In this document: in pieces, positions 49,801 through 61,760 of the stretch
How positions within the stretch are numbered: the stretch's first letter is position 1
Layout: each line of letters opens with the position of its first letter
DNA from: Erythrocercus mccallii
Taxonomy: Eukaryota; Chordata; Aves; Passeriformes; Dicruridae
DNA length: 64,000 bases
NCBI GenBank assembly: GCA_013397435.1
Contig: VZRG01001531.1
Location: 113,136-177,135 of the forward strand
Direction: 5' to 3'
Made by a program: the position numbers and the translations under genes
Notes under the pieces: model-generated
What the model saw: the letters and a program-made list of their open reading frames with translations, nothing else
What the model was told of the DNA's origin: nothing
Database searches by the model: none

Positions 49801-52199
49801 TGGTAAGATGTTAAAAACTGCTCATCTTTTTCACTGATTTGCCAAAGTCTCACAGATACACTGTTATTAGAAAGTCTTATGATCAGAGTTGTGCTCCACC
49901 TTCTCGCACTGATGCTGAACCCATTCTCACAGACTTGAAGCATCACTCATCTAGATACAGACCTGTCTGTGCTTTCATGGTTGTGTCCTTGTTTTTGGAA
50001 AAATGCAAGAACCACAAGAAAGCAATTTGAAAGTGTTATGTTTTGAAATCTGGAATAATTTCACTTGGCTTAATGTATTTATGGTTGTAGAGGGAGAGAT
50101 TTCTTTGGGCTGAAGAGGATCCTCAAGAATTTCAGGGTAAGGCTGCTTTTCTTCAAGATATTGAGTTAGAGGTGCTTATAATTGGAAAGGGGTAGCTATA
50201 AAAATAGTCAATATAAAGGGAACATTATTAACATTACTTTAAGCCCTCTTCTGCAATTCTTAAACCCACACATGGGAACCTTGAATTGAGGATGCATATC
50301 CAAATGTATCTTAATTAAATCCCAAATAATCTTAATGTATCTTAATTAAGCTCTAAGTTAATTCTTTCTCTCCTAAAAGAAGGCTTTACACAGTTGAAAG
50401 AGTAAAACACTTAGTAATTCGTCCATTTTATGCACACCACCCTTCCTGACAGCAGTGCTGTGGCAGTCCCTGGCTGCCTGCAGCAGCCGTGTAACTGTGG
50501 CAGTGCCAGTGCTGGGGTCTGTCACTGCACCTTGTGCAACAGGCTGCTGCGGTTCAGCATGTCTGAGGGTGCAGGGTTTAGGCACAAACAGTCCTGTAGT
50601 GAAGGTGAAGCTGCCAGACCTGTCCATAGGGTCAGAGGGGCAGCAGTGCCCTGTGCCCACACCTTGGGGCTGCCCTGGGTGCCCCAGGGCAGGAGTGAGG
50701 GCTCCCAGATGCCAGAGCAGGACTGGCAGCTCACACAGACTCCGTTTATGTGTCTTCACACATACTGTACTCTAGCTCTCCATTGTCCTATTATTGTGGG
50801 ATTAGGCCAAAACTTATTTAAATTTCATGTGGATTAATAAAAGGAGTATTGACACTGCAAGATGAAATCTGAAGCATTCTGAAAGGGAAGCTTTTCTTCT
50901 TTATTCTTCACATACACCATTAAAATATTTCAAGCTAAGTATTTCTTCCTCCCTAAAATAAATAGGACTGTGCACCTGCAGACTGGTCAGGCTTCCCTAG
51001 GTTGATCCTAGAGCAGAAGTTCTCATCACCTGTTGTGGGTCTTGGTTGCCTTTTCCCTTTGGTGGCCCCACCCTGATGTTAGAGCCCAGAGCAAAAGGGA
51101 AAGAACCACAGGGCTCCTCTGTGCAAGGTTCAGCTCTGGGACAAGCTTACCCATGATGGCACATTTCATCTCAACCTGTTCCTTGTGCCTCTTTCGCTTT
51201 GGCAGATTTTCTCCTATGGATTGCATTAGAGCTGCTACATGATTTCCTTAAAACAGAATGGAACAATCAGAATTATGAAATCTAATATATTCAGATGTTT
51301 TTGTGGCATCTTTAAAATCAACTGACTGGTAAAAGTGATCAGCGCACATGTGCGCAACATTCGCTCTAATGACTCTTTTCCAAATCTTGCTTGTATTGCC
51401 AGCCATTTCCCAATACTCATGGGCACTCTATGTCCTCATCCTGGTTTAACATCTGTGCTGCTAAATGAAAGTAATCAGAGTCAGCATGAAAATTTAATAA
51501 GCTGCGTTCTGGCATTGGTCATGTTCCTAATTGTGTATTTGGTTTCTGCCTGCAGAAGTCTTTAGACATTGTCAGCCAGAACAGCTCCAGTGTTTACAAG
51601 CACTGTGTTTATCAGCCTCAAATCACTCTGTGTTGGTGGTATTTTGAAAACAGACCAGGGCTCTGAATTTGCCAATGCTTTTAAGGGACTGATCAAAGCC
51701 AGACCCCAGCCTGGGAAGATTTAAACCTCATGGCCTTCCTCTCCTAGTCAGAGAATTACTGAGTTTCAGAACCAGAATGATCCTTAGACATATTAGTGGA
51801 ATCTAAATCTTCTAACCCTGAACATGGTAAAGTTTTAAATAATTAAGTATTTTGGCTTCATGGCAACTCATCAAGTGTGTAATTGGTTGCATTTACATCC
51901 TAGTAGAGTGTTTTACAGTGGTTGTCCCTATTGGCCTTCCAGGAGAGGCAGAATAAGGACACAGAAAAATGAAAGGAAGTTTTGTGCTTGTCCCAAATAA
52001 CCTTTTGCCACAGGAACCAAGTTGTAAGGTTCCCAGCACCACTAGCTGAGCCAAGTTTAGGAAATTGTTAAGCTACTGTCTGTTTCCTGAAACTCTCCTA
52101 TCTTGTCTGCTGGGCTTTCAGCTCCCTGCCTGTTTGCTTTGCTGCCTGGCTGGAGCTGCTGGTGGTTTGGCTCTTGCATGGAAGTCTCAGTTTCACCCC
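43882..52199. other. KCNIP4 intron after the KChIP4e-type exon, nothing specific seen
   Basis: It begins with donor GTAAGAG and continues as AT-rich intron. No repeat family, RNA gene or coding signal is recognised. A GC-richer patch at 50430-50760 has overlapping chance frames on both strands. Confidence 0.55.
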
Positions 52200-52575
52200 T
52201 GCTCTGGTGCTGCCACTGAAACACCCCAGACCATGCCCCCACCACTCATTCACTTCCTCCCTCCCCCTTCAGTGGGATGGAGAGGAGAATTGAAGGGACA
52301 TGCACCACTCATTCTCTTCCTCCCTCCTCCTTCAGTGGGATGGAGAGGAGAATTGAAGGGATAGAAAAGTAAAGATCATGGGCTGAGATAAGAACAATTC
52401 ACTAGAAACAGCAATGAAATAAGAAAACAAACAGTAACAACAACAATGCTGAGCGTACAGGAGAGACAAAAATTCAAACCTGTCAGTCCACTCACTCTCT
52501 TCCTGAGAGAATAACCCCAGGATCCAGGTGTACACCTCCTGGCTCCTGCAAAAGTTAACGCTCTCCTAGTCAGGA
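52200..52575 (-). mobile_element. Partial LTR (passerine ERV), reverse orientation, with internal duplication
   Basis: ACCACTCATTCACTTCC, CAGTGGGATGGAGAGGAG, GGGCTGAGATAAGAACAATT and a run of AACAACAACAA match the order of a common passerine LTR in antisense, related to the piece at 13238. A 63-bp segment is duplicated in tandem (52241 and 52304). Ends and target duplication are not resolved. Confidence 0.65.
52241..52366. repeat. 63-bp tandem duplication (two copies)
   Basis: Copies begin ACCACTCATTC at 52241 and 52304 and are nearly identical through AGAATTGAAGGGA. Differences are a few C/T changes. Confidence 0.92.
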
Positions 52576-52831
52576 CCAGGACACTGGGGGAAGCTGAGGG
52601 GTGAAGGATACGGAAGGATTTGTGGCCAAGGCAATTGGCTGAAACAGCTGTTTTTGGGAGGATCACCACAAGCCAGGCATGACCCTGGGGAAAGGGCAAA
52701 GGAATTCCTTGTAAGGAATAAACTGTTGGGAGTATTGAAACAACTTCCTGCTTTCACATCAGATTCTTACTAACGACAAAGAATATAGTGTATTGGATGG
52801 TTTTATGTTTGCCTATCTCTGCTAAATTTAG

Positions 52832-52951
52832 TGTAGTAGTTTAAATGTCTTTTCTGCTGTGAGATAGGATTAGGAGGAGCAAAACAGGCCCCAAGTTAAA
52901 GATATAAAGATAGATTTCTTACCACATACTAAAAGAAGGAAAAATGAGAAT
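52832..52951 (-). mobile_element. Left part of an older LTR split by a later insertion
   Basis: TGTAGTAGTTTAAATGTC through GAGCAAAACAGGCCCCAAG, AAGATATAAAGATAGATTTC and ACCACATACTAAAAG reads as the 3' end of an LTR on the minus strand. It stops at AGAAT, where another LTR begins, and continues on the far side at 53712. Confidence 0.65.
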
Positions 52952-53711
52952 TGTTATAGATGAATATAGGGGATAATTTGTGCCGGAATATTTTATAAAT
53001 ATGTACTACTGTAATTAAAAAATAGTTTCTTTATAAGCAAGATTTTCCCAGGCAAAACCACGGTGTAAGAAACTGCAATCCAGGGAGGGGACCTACATTC
53101 GCATTCCAGAGATGAGTGGGGGAGCTATTGTTCCCTGAACAACCACAAACTCGCCATTCGTACCTCAAGAGGTGTGAAGAAAACTATCTTGATCTCATCA
53201 CCAGTTGGGACACCCCTTCCCAAAGCAACTCCTTTCAGATGGACTGCACATTTATTTCCACCAGTACTAAAAAGAGCTCCGAGACAATCACCAGCCATCA
53301 AGAGACATCAACCCTTCTTCAGGCTGAAGTAAAGGTTCTTTTCAATCGAACCTGAAGTAATCAAAGAACTGGTACTGCAGTTTCAGCCAGATCGGGAAAC
53401 CCACCCAGCCGTACCTGAAACTACATTGTTCAATCAAGAAAACCTTTTTCCTATCAAAAGAACTGTATTCTTATATTGTAAGCCCTAGCCAGGGGCTACA
53501 AGAAACCGTATGAAACCTGGACCACAGAAAGACAATTCGTGGACAGAGAGGGATTGCTCAGATAGACCGTGTCACTCTGTTCCACCAGTGCCAGGGTCCT
53601 AGGCCTGGCACTTTGGGCTTTTGGCTCGCAACTTTTTAATTTTTATCCATTTTGTAATCAATAAATTTATTATGATTATTAATAATTGAATTGGCGAATT
53701 CATTGATAACA
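52952..53711 (+). mobile_element. Complete solo LTR, 760 bp, with 5-bp target duplication, nested in an older LTR
   Basis: It starts TGTTATAGATG and ends TTCATTGATAACA. The flanks AGAAT (52947-52951) and AGAAT (53712-53716) are a perfect 5-bp target duplication. AATAAA at 53660-53665 sets + orientation. Termini resemble the TGTTATAA family, but the body differs and the duplication is 5 rather than 4 bp. The frame 53116-53355 within it is not a retroviral gene. Confidence 0.92.
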
Positions 53712-53716
53712 AGAAT

Positions 53717-54400
53717 CAAAGCTTTCAAAACACCCTTCTTCACCCACAAGTTTTTCATTCTCCCACAAACAACATAAAGAGACAAAACCTGTGATTTTCA
53801 GTCAGTTTCACTATTTGGAAATAGTCTTTCGTCAGTTCTTTAGGACTCCTCTTTAGGAGAGGAGTCTCTCTTAGAACTTCCATGGACATTCCCCACTGAC
53901 AACATAAAACAGTTCTCTTGTGAGTCTCAACTCTTACAAAGACAGCCACCCAGGAAGTTGCCTTTTTGAAGTCCTTCCCATTAGCAGATTTCCCAACACT
54001 GCATATGGGTCATGTCTGCTTATTTAGGGTACTTTTAAGGATGCCTCTTCTAGTATAAAACAAAGATTCTTTTCTTCCATCTCCAAAACCATCTTCATCT
54101 CAAAAACTAGAGCTCTCCTTTTTCCCTAGGAGCAAAGGGCTTCAAACACTTTTCCTTCCTCTGTTCAAAACTGTCCATTAAATCTCAATTATATCAGTCC
54201 ACAACTTTTTACTAGCGCCATGCATCCCCTCAAAACAGCATTCATATGTTACAGGAAATATTCCATTTTCCATAGTGTCACAAGAGAAGTTCAGCCAAAT
54301 GAGGCCACTCCTCACTCCTCCTCCCAGTAGTCTTTTTCACTCTCTCCTCACTGACTGTCCATGCTGTATCTCCTTATAGTTCAATCACTTTGTCTGTTCT
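53717..54400 (-). mobile_element. Right part of the older, interrupted LTR
   Basis: Starting CAAAGCTTTCAAAACACCC, it continues the element left at 52951: CACCCACAAGTTTTTCATTC, AAGAGACAAAACCTGTGATT, GGAGAGGAGTCTCTC. The right end is uncertain; GC-rich sequence to about 54910 may also belong to it. Confidence 0.55.
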
Positions 54401-54918
54401 CACTCAGGGAAAGGCCAGTGCTTTGGAAGTTCCATGTGATGCTAGGAAAGAGTTAAATCTGCCCAGGCCTGTGGTGATCCTGTGTTTTCTGATGGGCTTC
54501 TGTTCTGACTGCATAGCTGTGGAAGCTCAAGGCCATGCCGATGGGAAAGGCTGGTGGATGCCTTCCCCTCCACCCCTCAGTCTCATGGTGTGGGCCCGGC
54601 CCAACTCGGAGCTGCTGCAGAAGCTGCAGCCTTCCCTACCTTCGCTGGGGGTGAAGGGCCCACGGGCACGGCCAGGCCTCAGGCCTGCTTGCCACTGGAG
54701 CAGCAGTGTTAGCAGCAGGGTGTTTTATATCTGCTGGAGACCTGATCCAGGCTGGGAAGGGGCATATTCTCCTTCCCCGGCCTGGGAGTCACCAGTACTG
54801 GCACCTTCCCGGGAAAGGCCTTGCCTGGGCAGGGAGTGGCTGGGCCTGGTCCCGGGAGCCAGGGCCAGTTTACCTCTTCTAAGGCAGGAAGGAAAAGCAA
54901 GTTTCCCTGGCTTCTGCT
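54401..54918. other. GC-rich stretch between LTRs, probably element-derived
   Basis: The open frame 54390-54926 (178 codons) exists because the DNA is GC-rich. The translated residues (Pro/Ser/Gly/Trp-rich) show no domain. It lies between two LTRs and may be U3 or leader sequence of the older element. Confidence 0.4.
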
Positions 54919-55666
54919 TGTTATAAGTGAGCTTATAATGTAATTCGTGTTATGATATGTTAATATCATATGTTATAGTATGTATAATATGTTATAGTAT
55001 AGTATAGTATAATATGTTATAGTAATATTTAGTTTGATTGTAGGAAATGTAGCTTTTTGTAAAGGTTTCTTCTCTGCAGAACTTAGCAGCACAGAGATGG
55101 TTTAGGTACAGCTCATCAGCAGTGCTGATAAAAAGCAATCACCAGAAACTGGTTGGACAGGTTACAGCTGCCTCTTGGAGGAGAGGTGTGAACTTAAAGA
55201 ACAATAGACAGAAACTGCGCAGATGGGCGGCAGCTGTGGAGAGAAGCTGGGGCAATCAGCTTCATTGTCCAACTCCAAGTACAGCTATCAACAAAAAAAA
55301 ACAGACACTAGCCAAAGCTGGGATACACCCTGGCCGGCTCTTCAACTGCATTGTATCACTACAGATGACTTCATCGGAAACCGCAGAGGCTCATATTCAT
55401 CATTGTATACCAGAGCCTCAGGCTATGAAAAACAGTATAAGACTCCCTCGAAAACCGCATGGCTCCGTGGACGTGGAGACTGTGTCGCTTTGATACTCTG
55501 TCCCACGACACCAGGAACCGACACCCAGGCTGGTTCCTCGGGGTTTTGAAGATCGTTGGCTCAATTTTTCTATTTTCCAATTTTTCCGAAATTTATAAAT
55601 ATTTGTAAATAAACTTTTTTTTGATTTTTCAATTAAAATCAGATTGGCAATTTTTCATTCATAACA
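54919..55666 (+). mobile_element. Solo LTR, TGTTATAA family copy 3, 748 bp, 4-bp target duplication, + strand
   Basis: It starts TGTTATAAGTGAGC and ends TTCATTCATAACA. TGCT at 54915-54918 and 55667-55670 is a 4-bp target duplication, the same length as in copy 1. TATAAG at 55436-55441 and AATAAA at 55608-55613 lie in promoter-to-poly(A) order on the + strand, making this the only copy of the family in KCNIP4 sense. It carries an expanded ATAGT/ATGTTATAGT low-complexity run at about 54944-55025. Confidence 0.93.
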
Positions 55667-55743
55667 TGCTGATTTTAAGCCTGTGTGACCCAGAGGTGTA
55701 TACCTATATTTAATTGGCTGATCCAGTTATAAATCTTAGAAGT

Positions 55744-56629
55744 TGAAATGAACAGGGCTTATGCCTTTATTAAATTCAGCTCTTTATTAAAGTGATCATC
55801 TGGGCAGGGAAACTCGACGAGGTTTTTCCCCCATTGCTAGAGCAACTCGGAGGAACCAGGAAACATGCAAGGACAGACCTTGCGAGTGCCAGCATCCCTG
55901 CCCTCGAATCCCTGCCCTCGTGGGAACGCCCAGAGCCTTACTCAGTCAGCCATGGTGGTTCAGTTCTTTTAGAGGTCGTGGTGAGCCTTCAAATTAGGAT
56001 CAGGGGGTGCCTCTACTCCTTCTTCAGCTAGGGCATCATCTGGTTCCTCTTGCTGTATTTAGTTCTCTGTTTTGGGGTGTTTTACTCCTCAAAAACTGCT
56101 CCCAGGCTGCTGAGGATTGGTGCTATTTGCATATGCATAACTCCATGGTCGCTGGCTCTCCACCGCTGGAGGGAAATTCCTGTAGAAAAGGTGCAGCCAT
56201 GGCAAACAATAGAGACAAAGGAAGAGCCATTAGCCATTAGTTATTCAAATGCAGGACCCCCACACCAGCAGGGTAGGGTTGCTGTTCAGTGGAGTGCATT
56301 CCCCTTTTTACCAACTCTCCGGGGACTAACCAGCTCCCCATCCCGCGTCGGAGATGGGACAAAGCAGCCCTCAGCACAGGTGGGGCAGCTGCCCTTCCCC
56401 AGTCTGTCAGGGGTGCTAGCGCTCCCCCGCCGTCCCCAGCCCAAGGCCGCAGCAGTCTCTCACAGTGCCGGAGCACCCGCACCCGCTGAGAACCCGCCCC
56501 CCGACAACTATGGCCCAGCCACATCCCAGGGCCATGGCTGTCGCCAGGGGCGGGCCCCACATCCACCGAGAATTCGTCCATAACAAAGTCAGTCACTAAT
56601 TGGTTTTCACCACCCATGCTAAACCAACA
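55744..56629 (-). mobile_element. LTR-like element, about 886 bp, reverse orientation
   Basis: The right end reads AAACCAACA, which is TGTTGGTTT on the minus strand. The left end begins TGAAATGAACAGGG (minus-strand CA end). Two minus-strand poly(A) signals (AATAAA) come from TTTATTAAA runs near 55767-55787. The part at 56300-56560 is very GC-rich. The octamer-like ATTTGCATATGCAT lies near 56127. No target duplication is recognised. The frames at 56050-56583 and 56237-56632 are by-products of the GC-rich U3-like part. Confidence 0.6.
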
Positions 56630-57546
56630 CAATAGGATTTTCTAATTTTTTTAAATTGCCATCAGGAGCTGATACTTATTTGGATGAAAAGTTTCAGTGA
56701 GCGAATGCTTTCACCCTGGGCAGCAGTGTGTATGTGTAAAAACCAGTACCTGATTTATAGCTGCCTGTGTTCAAAATGCTCTGTGGGAGAAGAATCTGAG
56801 TGAGTACAAGTACCAAAGCAGCTTTATCTGAGTCAGGAAGAAGCATGTAGTCTGTACTTAAAGGAACATAGGTAGCAACAGGGTGGTTCAGGCACTGTCC
56901 TTTTCTATTACTGTCCTGAAACCTCCTTTCTGGTTCTGCTTTTTGACAAACCAGTGTTTTTATGAAGACATCCAGGCACTATTGGTTGCCTGAGATCAGG
57001 TACCATTTAAATGCCTGAAGTGAGGGTGCTGCCCATACAAGCATATCTCCAGAACACAGGCCCTGAGCTGTCCCCAGTCTGTCCCTGCCCCATCAGGTGT
57101 GCACAATGTGTCAGCAGAGAGCATGCTCACAGCACCACACACATTTCAGGACATTTACTGAAACATCTGCATCTGTATTTGAACAATACTTTTTCAGCAG
57201 TTTCTTCTGTGAAAATAGAGCTTAATTGGTACTTGTGTTCTGCTTAATTATGCTTCACATTTTGGAGCAATCTGTTCAACTTGAACAGTTCTCTGAAGTG
57301 GGAAAAGTGATCTTCTGGGAAGTACTGGCACATTTAGATGGGATCCGCAGAGTGCTCATTTATAGTGGTGTTTCTCTCCTCAAATTTGCCTGGACCAAAC
57401 CAATTTGTTCTTTTTCTAGTCTTTGCACAGGTGAATTACCATAATGCAGTGGTCCACCTGTTAAAAGAGGAAAATTGCTCCCACATTCACACTGCCACTG
57501 TGTGGCTAGTTCTGTTTTATACACTGATGTTTCTGAAAGGGTGTGC

Positions 57547-57596
<50 letters not shown>

Positions 57597-59600
57597 TTTC
57601 TTAATAAATGTGAGCAAACCCACACGTGTTTTCAGCTTGGGAAAATAAATACTTTTGTTTTAAAAGCTTCATTTAAAAAACAGCAACAACAACAAAAATC
57701 CAAACAAACTGATCATAAATTGACATTTAAACTCAAAGTAGAAAAAACAGCTAATTGTTTTTTAAAGATCCTTAGCATGAAACTGCTGTTGTGCAGAATT
57801 CCAATGTAGATTATTAGCATGGAAGTATCTGAGCTTTGCCTATTTGCTGCATAGTTCCCCAGTGAAGAAGTAAAATTTTATGGAACTGGGTAACTTCAGA
57901 GAGAAAAAGCTGCAAAGAGCTGCTGTGCTGTCAGTAGACTGACAAACTGACCACAAACATGGTGCAGGGGGGAGATGGCTTCTGGTTGTATCGCAGTCGT
58001 GAGCATTTGTGAGCAATAAAATTTGAAAGAGTACTCTGGCTGTCCCCAGCTGGAGCTGCTCCTGCATCTCCCAAGATCTTAGTTTCGTGCTCCCCCTGCT
58101 CAGGGTGCCTTGGGGAGGGCACAGCCAGGCCCTCTGTGGAAAGGGAATGCAGACACACTTAGAGGCACAAGTTCTCTGTCTCCAGGTGAAAAGTCCCAAT
58201 CCAGAATAAACTCTCAGGGGAAGCTACAGCTCTGTGATCCATTGCAACTGTGCTCTTAAACGCTGTACGTGATTGAGAGTGCCCTTACAAGGGGTTTATG
58301 TGGTTTAACTTGCGTTTGTCCCTGTGTCATTACCTGTTCACCTTCTTTTTCTGAATGTTTTATAAGTTCTCCTGTCAAGTCCGCAGCCAGTGCCAAGCGT
58401 GTGTAATCTTGCCTGTTTAAAAAAGGGTGCCTCTGAGGGGGGAAAATATCCTTAGGTTTTACACTGTAGTTAAAACCTGCCTGAATGTACAAATACACAG
58501 TTCTGTTTTTTCCATAATAACTCAGAGATAAAATGTCCTTGAATTAGGCACTGAACTAATTACTATTTTTGATTGCTTGATTTCACTCCATTATATATTC
58601 ATTGATTATTGTTTTTCCACACCCCATTTCCTATCTCAAAGCTAGAGTAAACCAGTCTAAACGGAAATTGGTGCAGTCATAAATCAAGAACTTGAAGTGT
58701 CTGATTTGCTTTGCAATGATTAAAAAAACCCCACATTGACAGCAATAATTCACAGAGAGAATAAGTCCATTTGTAATGCCTTGTCTTGGCTCATCAGAGG
58801 TTTTTTGATAAATTACCTATTCCATAAAAGGAAAAAAATTTAAGTTCACTTACCTAATTCATAATTCAGAAGTCTCTTACAACTATTTAATTAAGTGCTT
58901 TCTGAAGAGTTTCTGATATTTCTTCTAAAAAAGTATCATGTTTGATTGATTGACATTCTCATGGTTTTTCTTTTCTCTTGCTGGTTTGGAATCATAATCT
59001 TGCCTTGATTCCAGCTCAACCTGCATTTCCCACCTGAGGAAACCCCTTTAAGGCCAGTGGCTCCTGCCTGCATATCCCTTGTGTGCACTGGAAGGACACT
59101 GTGCAATCTCCTCCTCTGGGAATGGTCAAAACAAAAACAGTTCTAATGACAGGTGAACTTCATACAGTATCTTCAGAAACATCTGAATTCAAATATGACA
59201 TTGCATATTTCATGTTCAAACAGTTGTACTTGATCTTATCTGTCTGCCAGCTGAGCACACAGCTTCGAGAGGTACCTCAAAATTCTGGTGCCTCCTTTTT
59301 TAGAGAATAATGTTGGGTTTGCATACCTGTGTACAACTGTGAAAATAATTAAAGGAGAGGCAGAGGACAGTATTTATACCTTGTGAATAGTTTATTGTAA
59401 GGATTAGACAAGAAATCTAAATAATCTATTTTTTAGTAATTATATTATTTATATTAATTTTTATCTTGGAATTTTATATGCTGTTGGGTTATCATCTTCT
59501 CACAGCAAGTGGTGGTGTTGCAGGTTCACACAGGCAGAACAACCCTGCTAAGCTTGGCTGTTTGTGAAATTATTTTGATGTTGCTGGTTTAGTGGTGAAA
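56630..59600. other. KCNIP4 intron with a long CA microsatellite
   Basis: Plain intron apart from the (AC)n tract at 57549-57595. The open frames encoding THTHTH come from that tract. No gene is recognised. Confidence 0.55.
57549..57595. repeat. (AC)n microsatellite, about 23 units
   Basis: Uninterrupted alternating A and C for 47 bases; likely polymorphic. Confidence 0.98.
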
Positions 59601-59658
59601 ATCACAGAATATTTTGATTTGGAGGAGACCCACAAGGACCATCAAATCCAACTCAAAA
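59601..59658 (-). mobile_element. Short CR1 LINE 3' end, reverse orientation
   Basis: ATCACAGAATATTTTGATTTGG, AGGAGACCCACAAGGACCATC and AATCCAACTC are the reverse complement of a CR1 3' tail variant. It ends shortly before an LTR at 59692. Confidence 0.85.
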
Positions 59659-59691
59659 TAGACCTGAAAGAGTCAAAAAGTCATATCAAAT

Positions 59692-60406
59692 TGTTATAAA
59701 TGAAAAATCGCCAATCCGATTTTAATGAAAAATGAAATGGATTTATTGATTACAATTCGGATAAATTTGGAAAATAGAAAACCAAGCCACAAACCAAAGT
59801 CCATAGTGCCGGCCCGGGAACATGGCACTTGGTGGAGACAGAGTAACGGCGTCTAAAGGACATCCCCTCCTGTTCCACTCCCCTCCTGTTCCACAAATTG
59901 TGTTCCCGTGCTGTGTGTTTTTATACTGTCCTCCATAGCCTGCTGTGGGGGTGAACAATGCAGGTATATGACTCCTTTTGGTAGGTTAAAATCTTCTTGG
60001 AATGAGACTATGTAGTTTCGGAGTGGTTGGGTGTTTCTGAGTTTGAGACAGAAGCAGTCATTGTTTCTGTAAGGACGGTGCTTTTGCTATATAATAGATT
60101 TGATAGGTGGTTCCTGGGCAATTATGGTCCAACTATTAAAGTTGAGTATCTGATTCTTGCTTCTTTGGGAGGAGTCATTAGCACTTCTGCTGCTAGAATG
60201 GAGAGGCAGTTGCTCCACTGGGATACGATAGCCGTCTCTTATCTCTGGTATTCCGGTGTGAGTTCCACCCAGCAGCAGCGTGCTTGGTGTCTGGTAGCTT
60301 TTCTCAGAGAAAAGACTGATTTTATACTAAGACTATTTCTACGTTTTAACAAAATATTCTCATAAAATATCTTAGCATGAATTATATCTTAGATTCATCT
60401 ATAACA
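59692..60406 (-). mobile_element. Solo LTR, TGTTATAA family copy 4, 715 bp
   Basis: The ends are TGTTATAAATG and CATCTATAACA. AATCGCCAATCCGATTTTAAT near the left end is nearly identical to copy 1. The minus-strand poly(A) signal is TTTATT at 59742-59747. The interior has a CCCCTCCTGTTCCAC duplication (about 59865 and 59882). The flanks AAAT and G+AAAT suggest a 4-bp target duplication with one extra base. Confidence 0.88.
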
Positions 60407-61680
60407 GAAATAAAAGGGAGTGGATAAGGAGACACCACTCTTTTTTTGGGTTATTGCCTGGAGTGAGTCACTTTTGAAAAGTGATCTCTCCAGCCAGACA
60501 GTATAATATTAATAATTATTTTTATTAATAATAATAATGGCTGTTCAACTTTGTGTTTAATATTTACATCAGTAGGTACATTAGTAGGTATCCCTGCACC
60601 ATTTTTTAACTGCTGTTTGCTATGAACAGATTTTCCTTGCCCCTTTTTTGGGATCACAGCTCAGTCTGAGCTGCCACTTCTGTTCCTGCGTGGCTCCAGA
60701 AGTGTTCGGGATGTTGCTTAAAGGCTGGGACGGTGCCCGGGGAGAGCACATGGCACAGCACAGGAATGTGCTGCCGGACGGTGGGGATGGGGATCGGGAG
60801 GCTCAGAGCCCCAGGGACACCCCAAAGCTCTCGCCCAGCTCCTGCCCTAGTGAGCACTTACGCACTCAGGCCTTGAGTTATTTCTCTTCAGGAAATTTCC
60901 AAATATTTACAGTTGATCTCCCACAGGCAAGACCGACTTCCTTGCAAGACCTGCCCAAGAGCACATTCTATCTGGAGATTAATTTCAGTATACTGTGGGT
61001 AAACTAGAGTTAATTTTTTCTTCAGGTCCTTGCTCCTAAAATATAGCTATTTTTTTTTAATAAAAGCAAGATGCAGTCTAATAATTCTTGCATGTAATTT
61101 AATCCCCTTCAGTGTTTGTAAAATTACCCATTTCATCTAACGCCTGTCAGTTTTACAATTAACACTGGGAACATTAGCTGCACTTTATGCCTTGAACTCT
61201 TTCCTTAAGAAAACATGAATTTATGATAAGCAACTTGTTTTCAAAGACCTCCCATGAACCATGGAGACTGGTGTTCTGCATTTTCACTTTGCAGCCTTCA
61301 GATGCAGGAGACAGGGTAATTTGCATTTTTATTATAAAAATCATCATTTACACCCTTTAAACTGTTTGAAGCTCTGGGTTGTCCTTGGCCAGCCCCAGCA
61401 CTGTATGAGGCTTCAGTATTGCTCATCTGGCAGGCACGTGGGATGGAAATGCTTCAGGATTGCACCTGAAGAAGGTGGTAGGTGCTGTTTGATGCTTGTT
61501 TCCCCAGCACGTGTGGCCCAGCAAAGCTAGCCCTGGGCAAGGCCCATGGGAGCAGGGGCAGCTGCCAGTGCCAGCAAGGATGGGCAGGCTCAGAATCATG
61601 GCTGGTCAATCCTAGAGCCCAGGCAGCAGCTGGGGAATAACACACAATTGTTTTATGGTGCACAAATAGGCTTCGGATTC
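60407..61680. other. KCNIP4 intron, nothing specific seen
   Basis: It contains an ATTATT/AATAAT low-complexity patch at about 60505-60538 and a GC-richer patch at 60700-60850. No gene or element is recognised. Confidence 0.5.
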
Positions 61681-61760
61681 GTGGGAGCTGTCCCTGCCCA
61701 TGACAGGAGGTTGGAACTGGATCATCTTTAAGGTCCCTTCCAGCCCAAACTGTTGTGTGA
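61681..61760 (+). mobile_element. CR1 LINE 3' end, forward orientation
   Basis: CTGTCCCTGCCCATGACAGG, AGGTTGGAACTGGATCATC, TTTAAGGTCCCTTCCAGCCC and AAACTGTTGTGTGA are the CR1 3' end in sense order. It is short and 5'-truncated. Confidence 0.88.

Noticed and set aside
54390..54926. 178-codon open frame
   Set aside because: Lies in GC-rich sequence between LTRs, low-complexity composition, no domain, and a shadow frame opposite.
56050..56632. 177- and 131-codon open frames on opposite strands
   Set aside because: Both fall in the GC-rich part of an LTR-like element; overlap on opposite strands suggests composition effect.
57338..57809. Frames encoding a long Thr-His repeat
   Set aside because: Direct translation of the (AC)n microsatellite.
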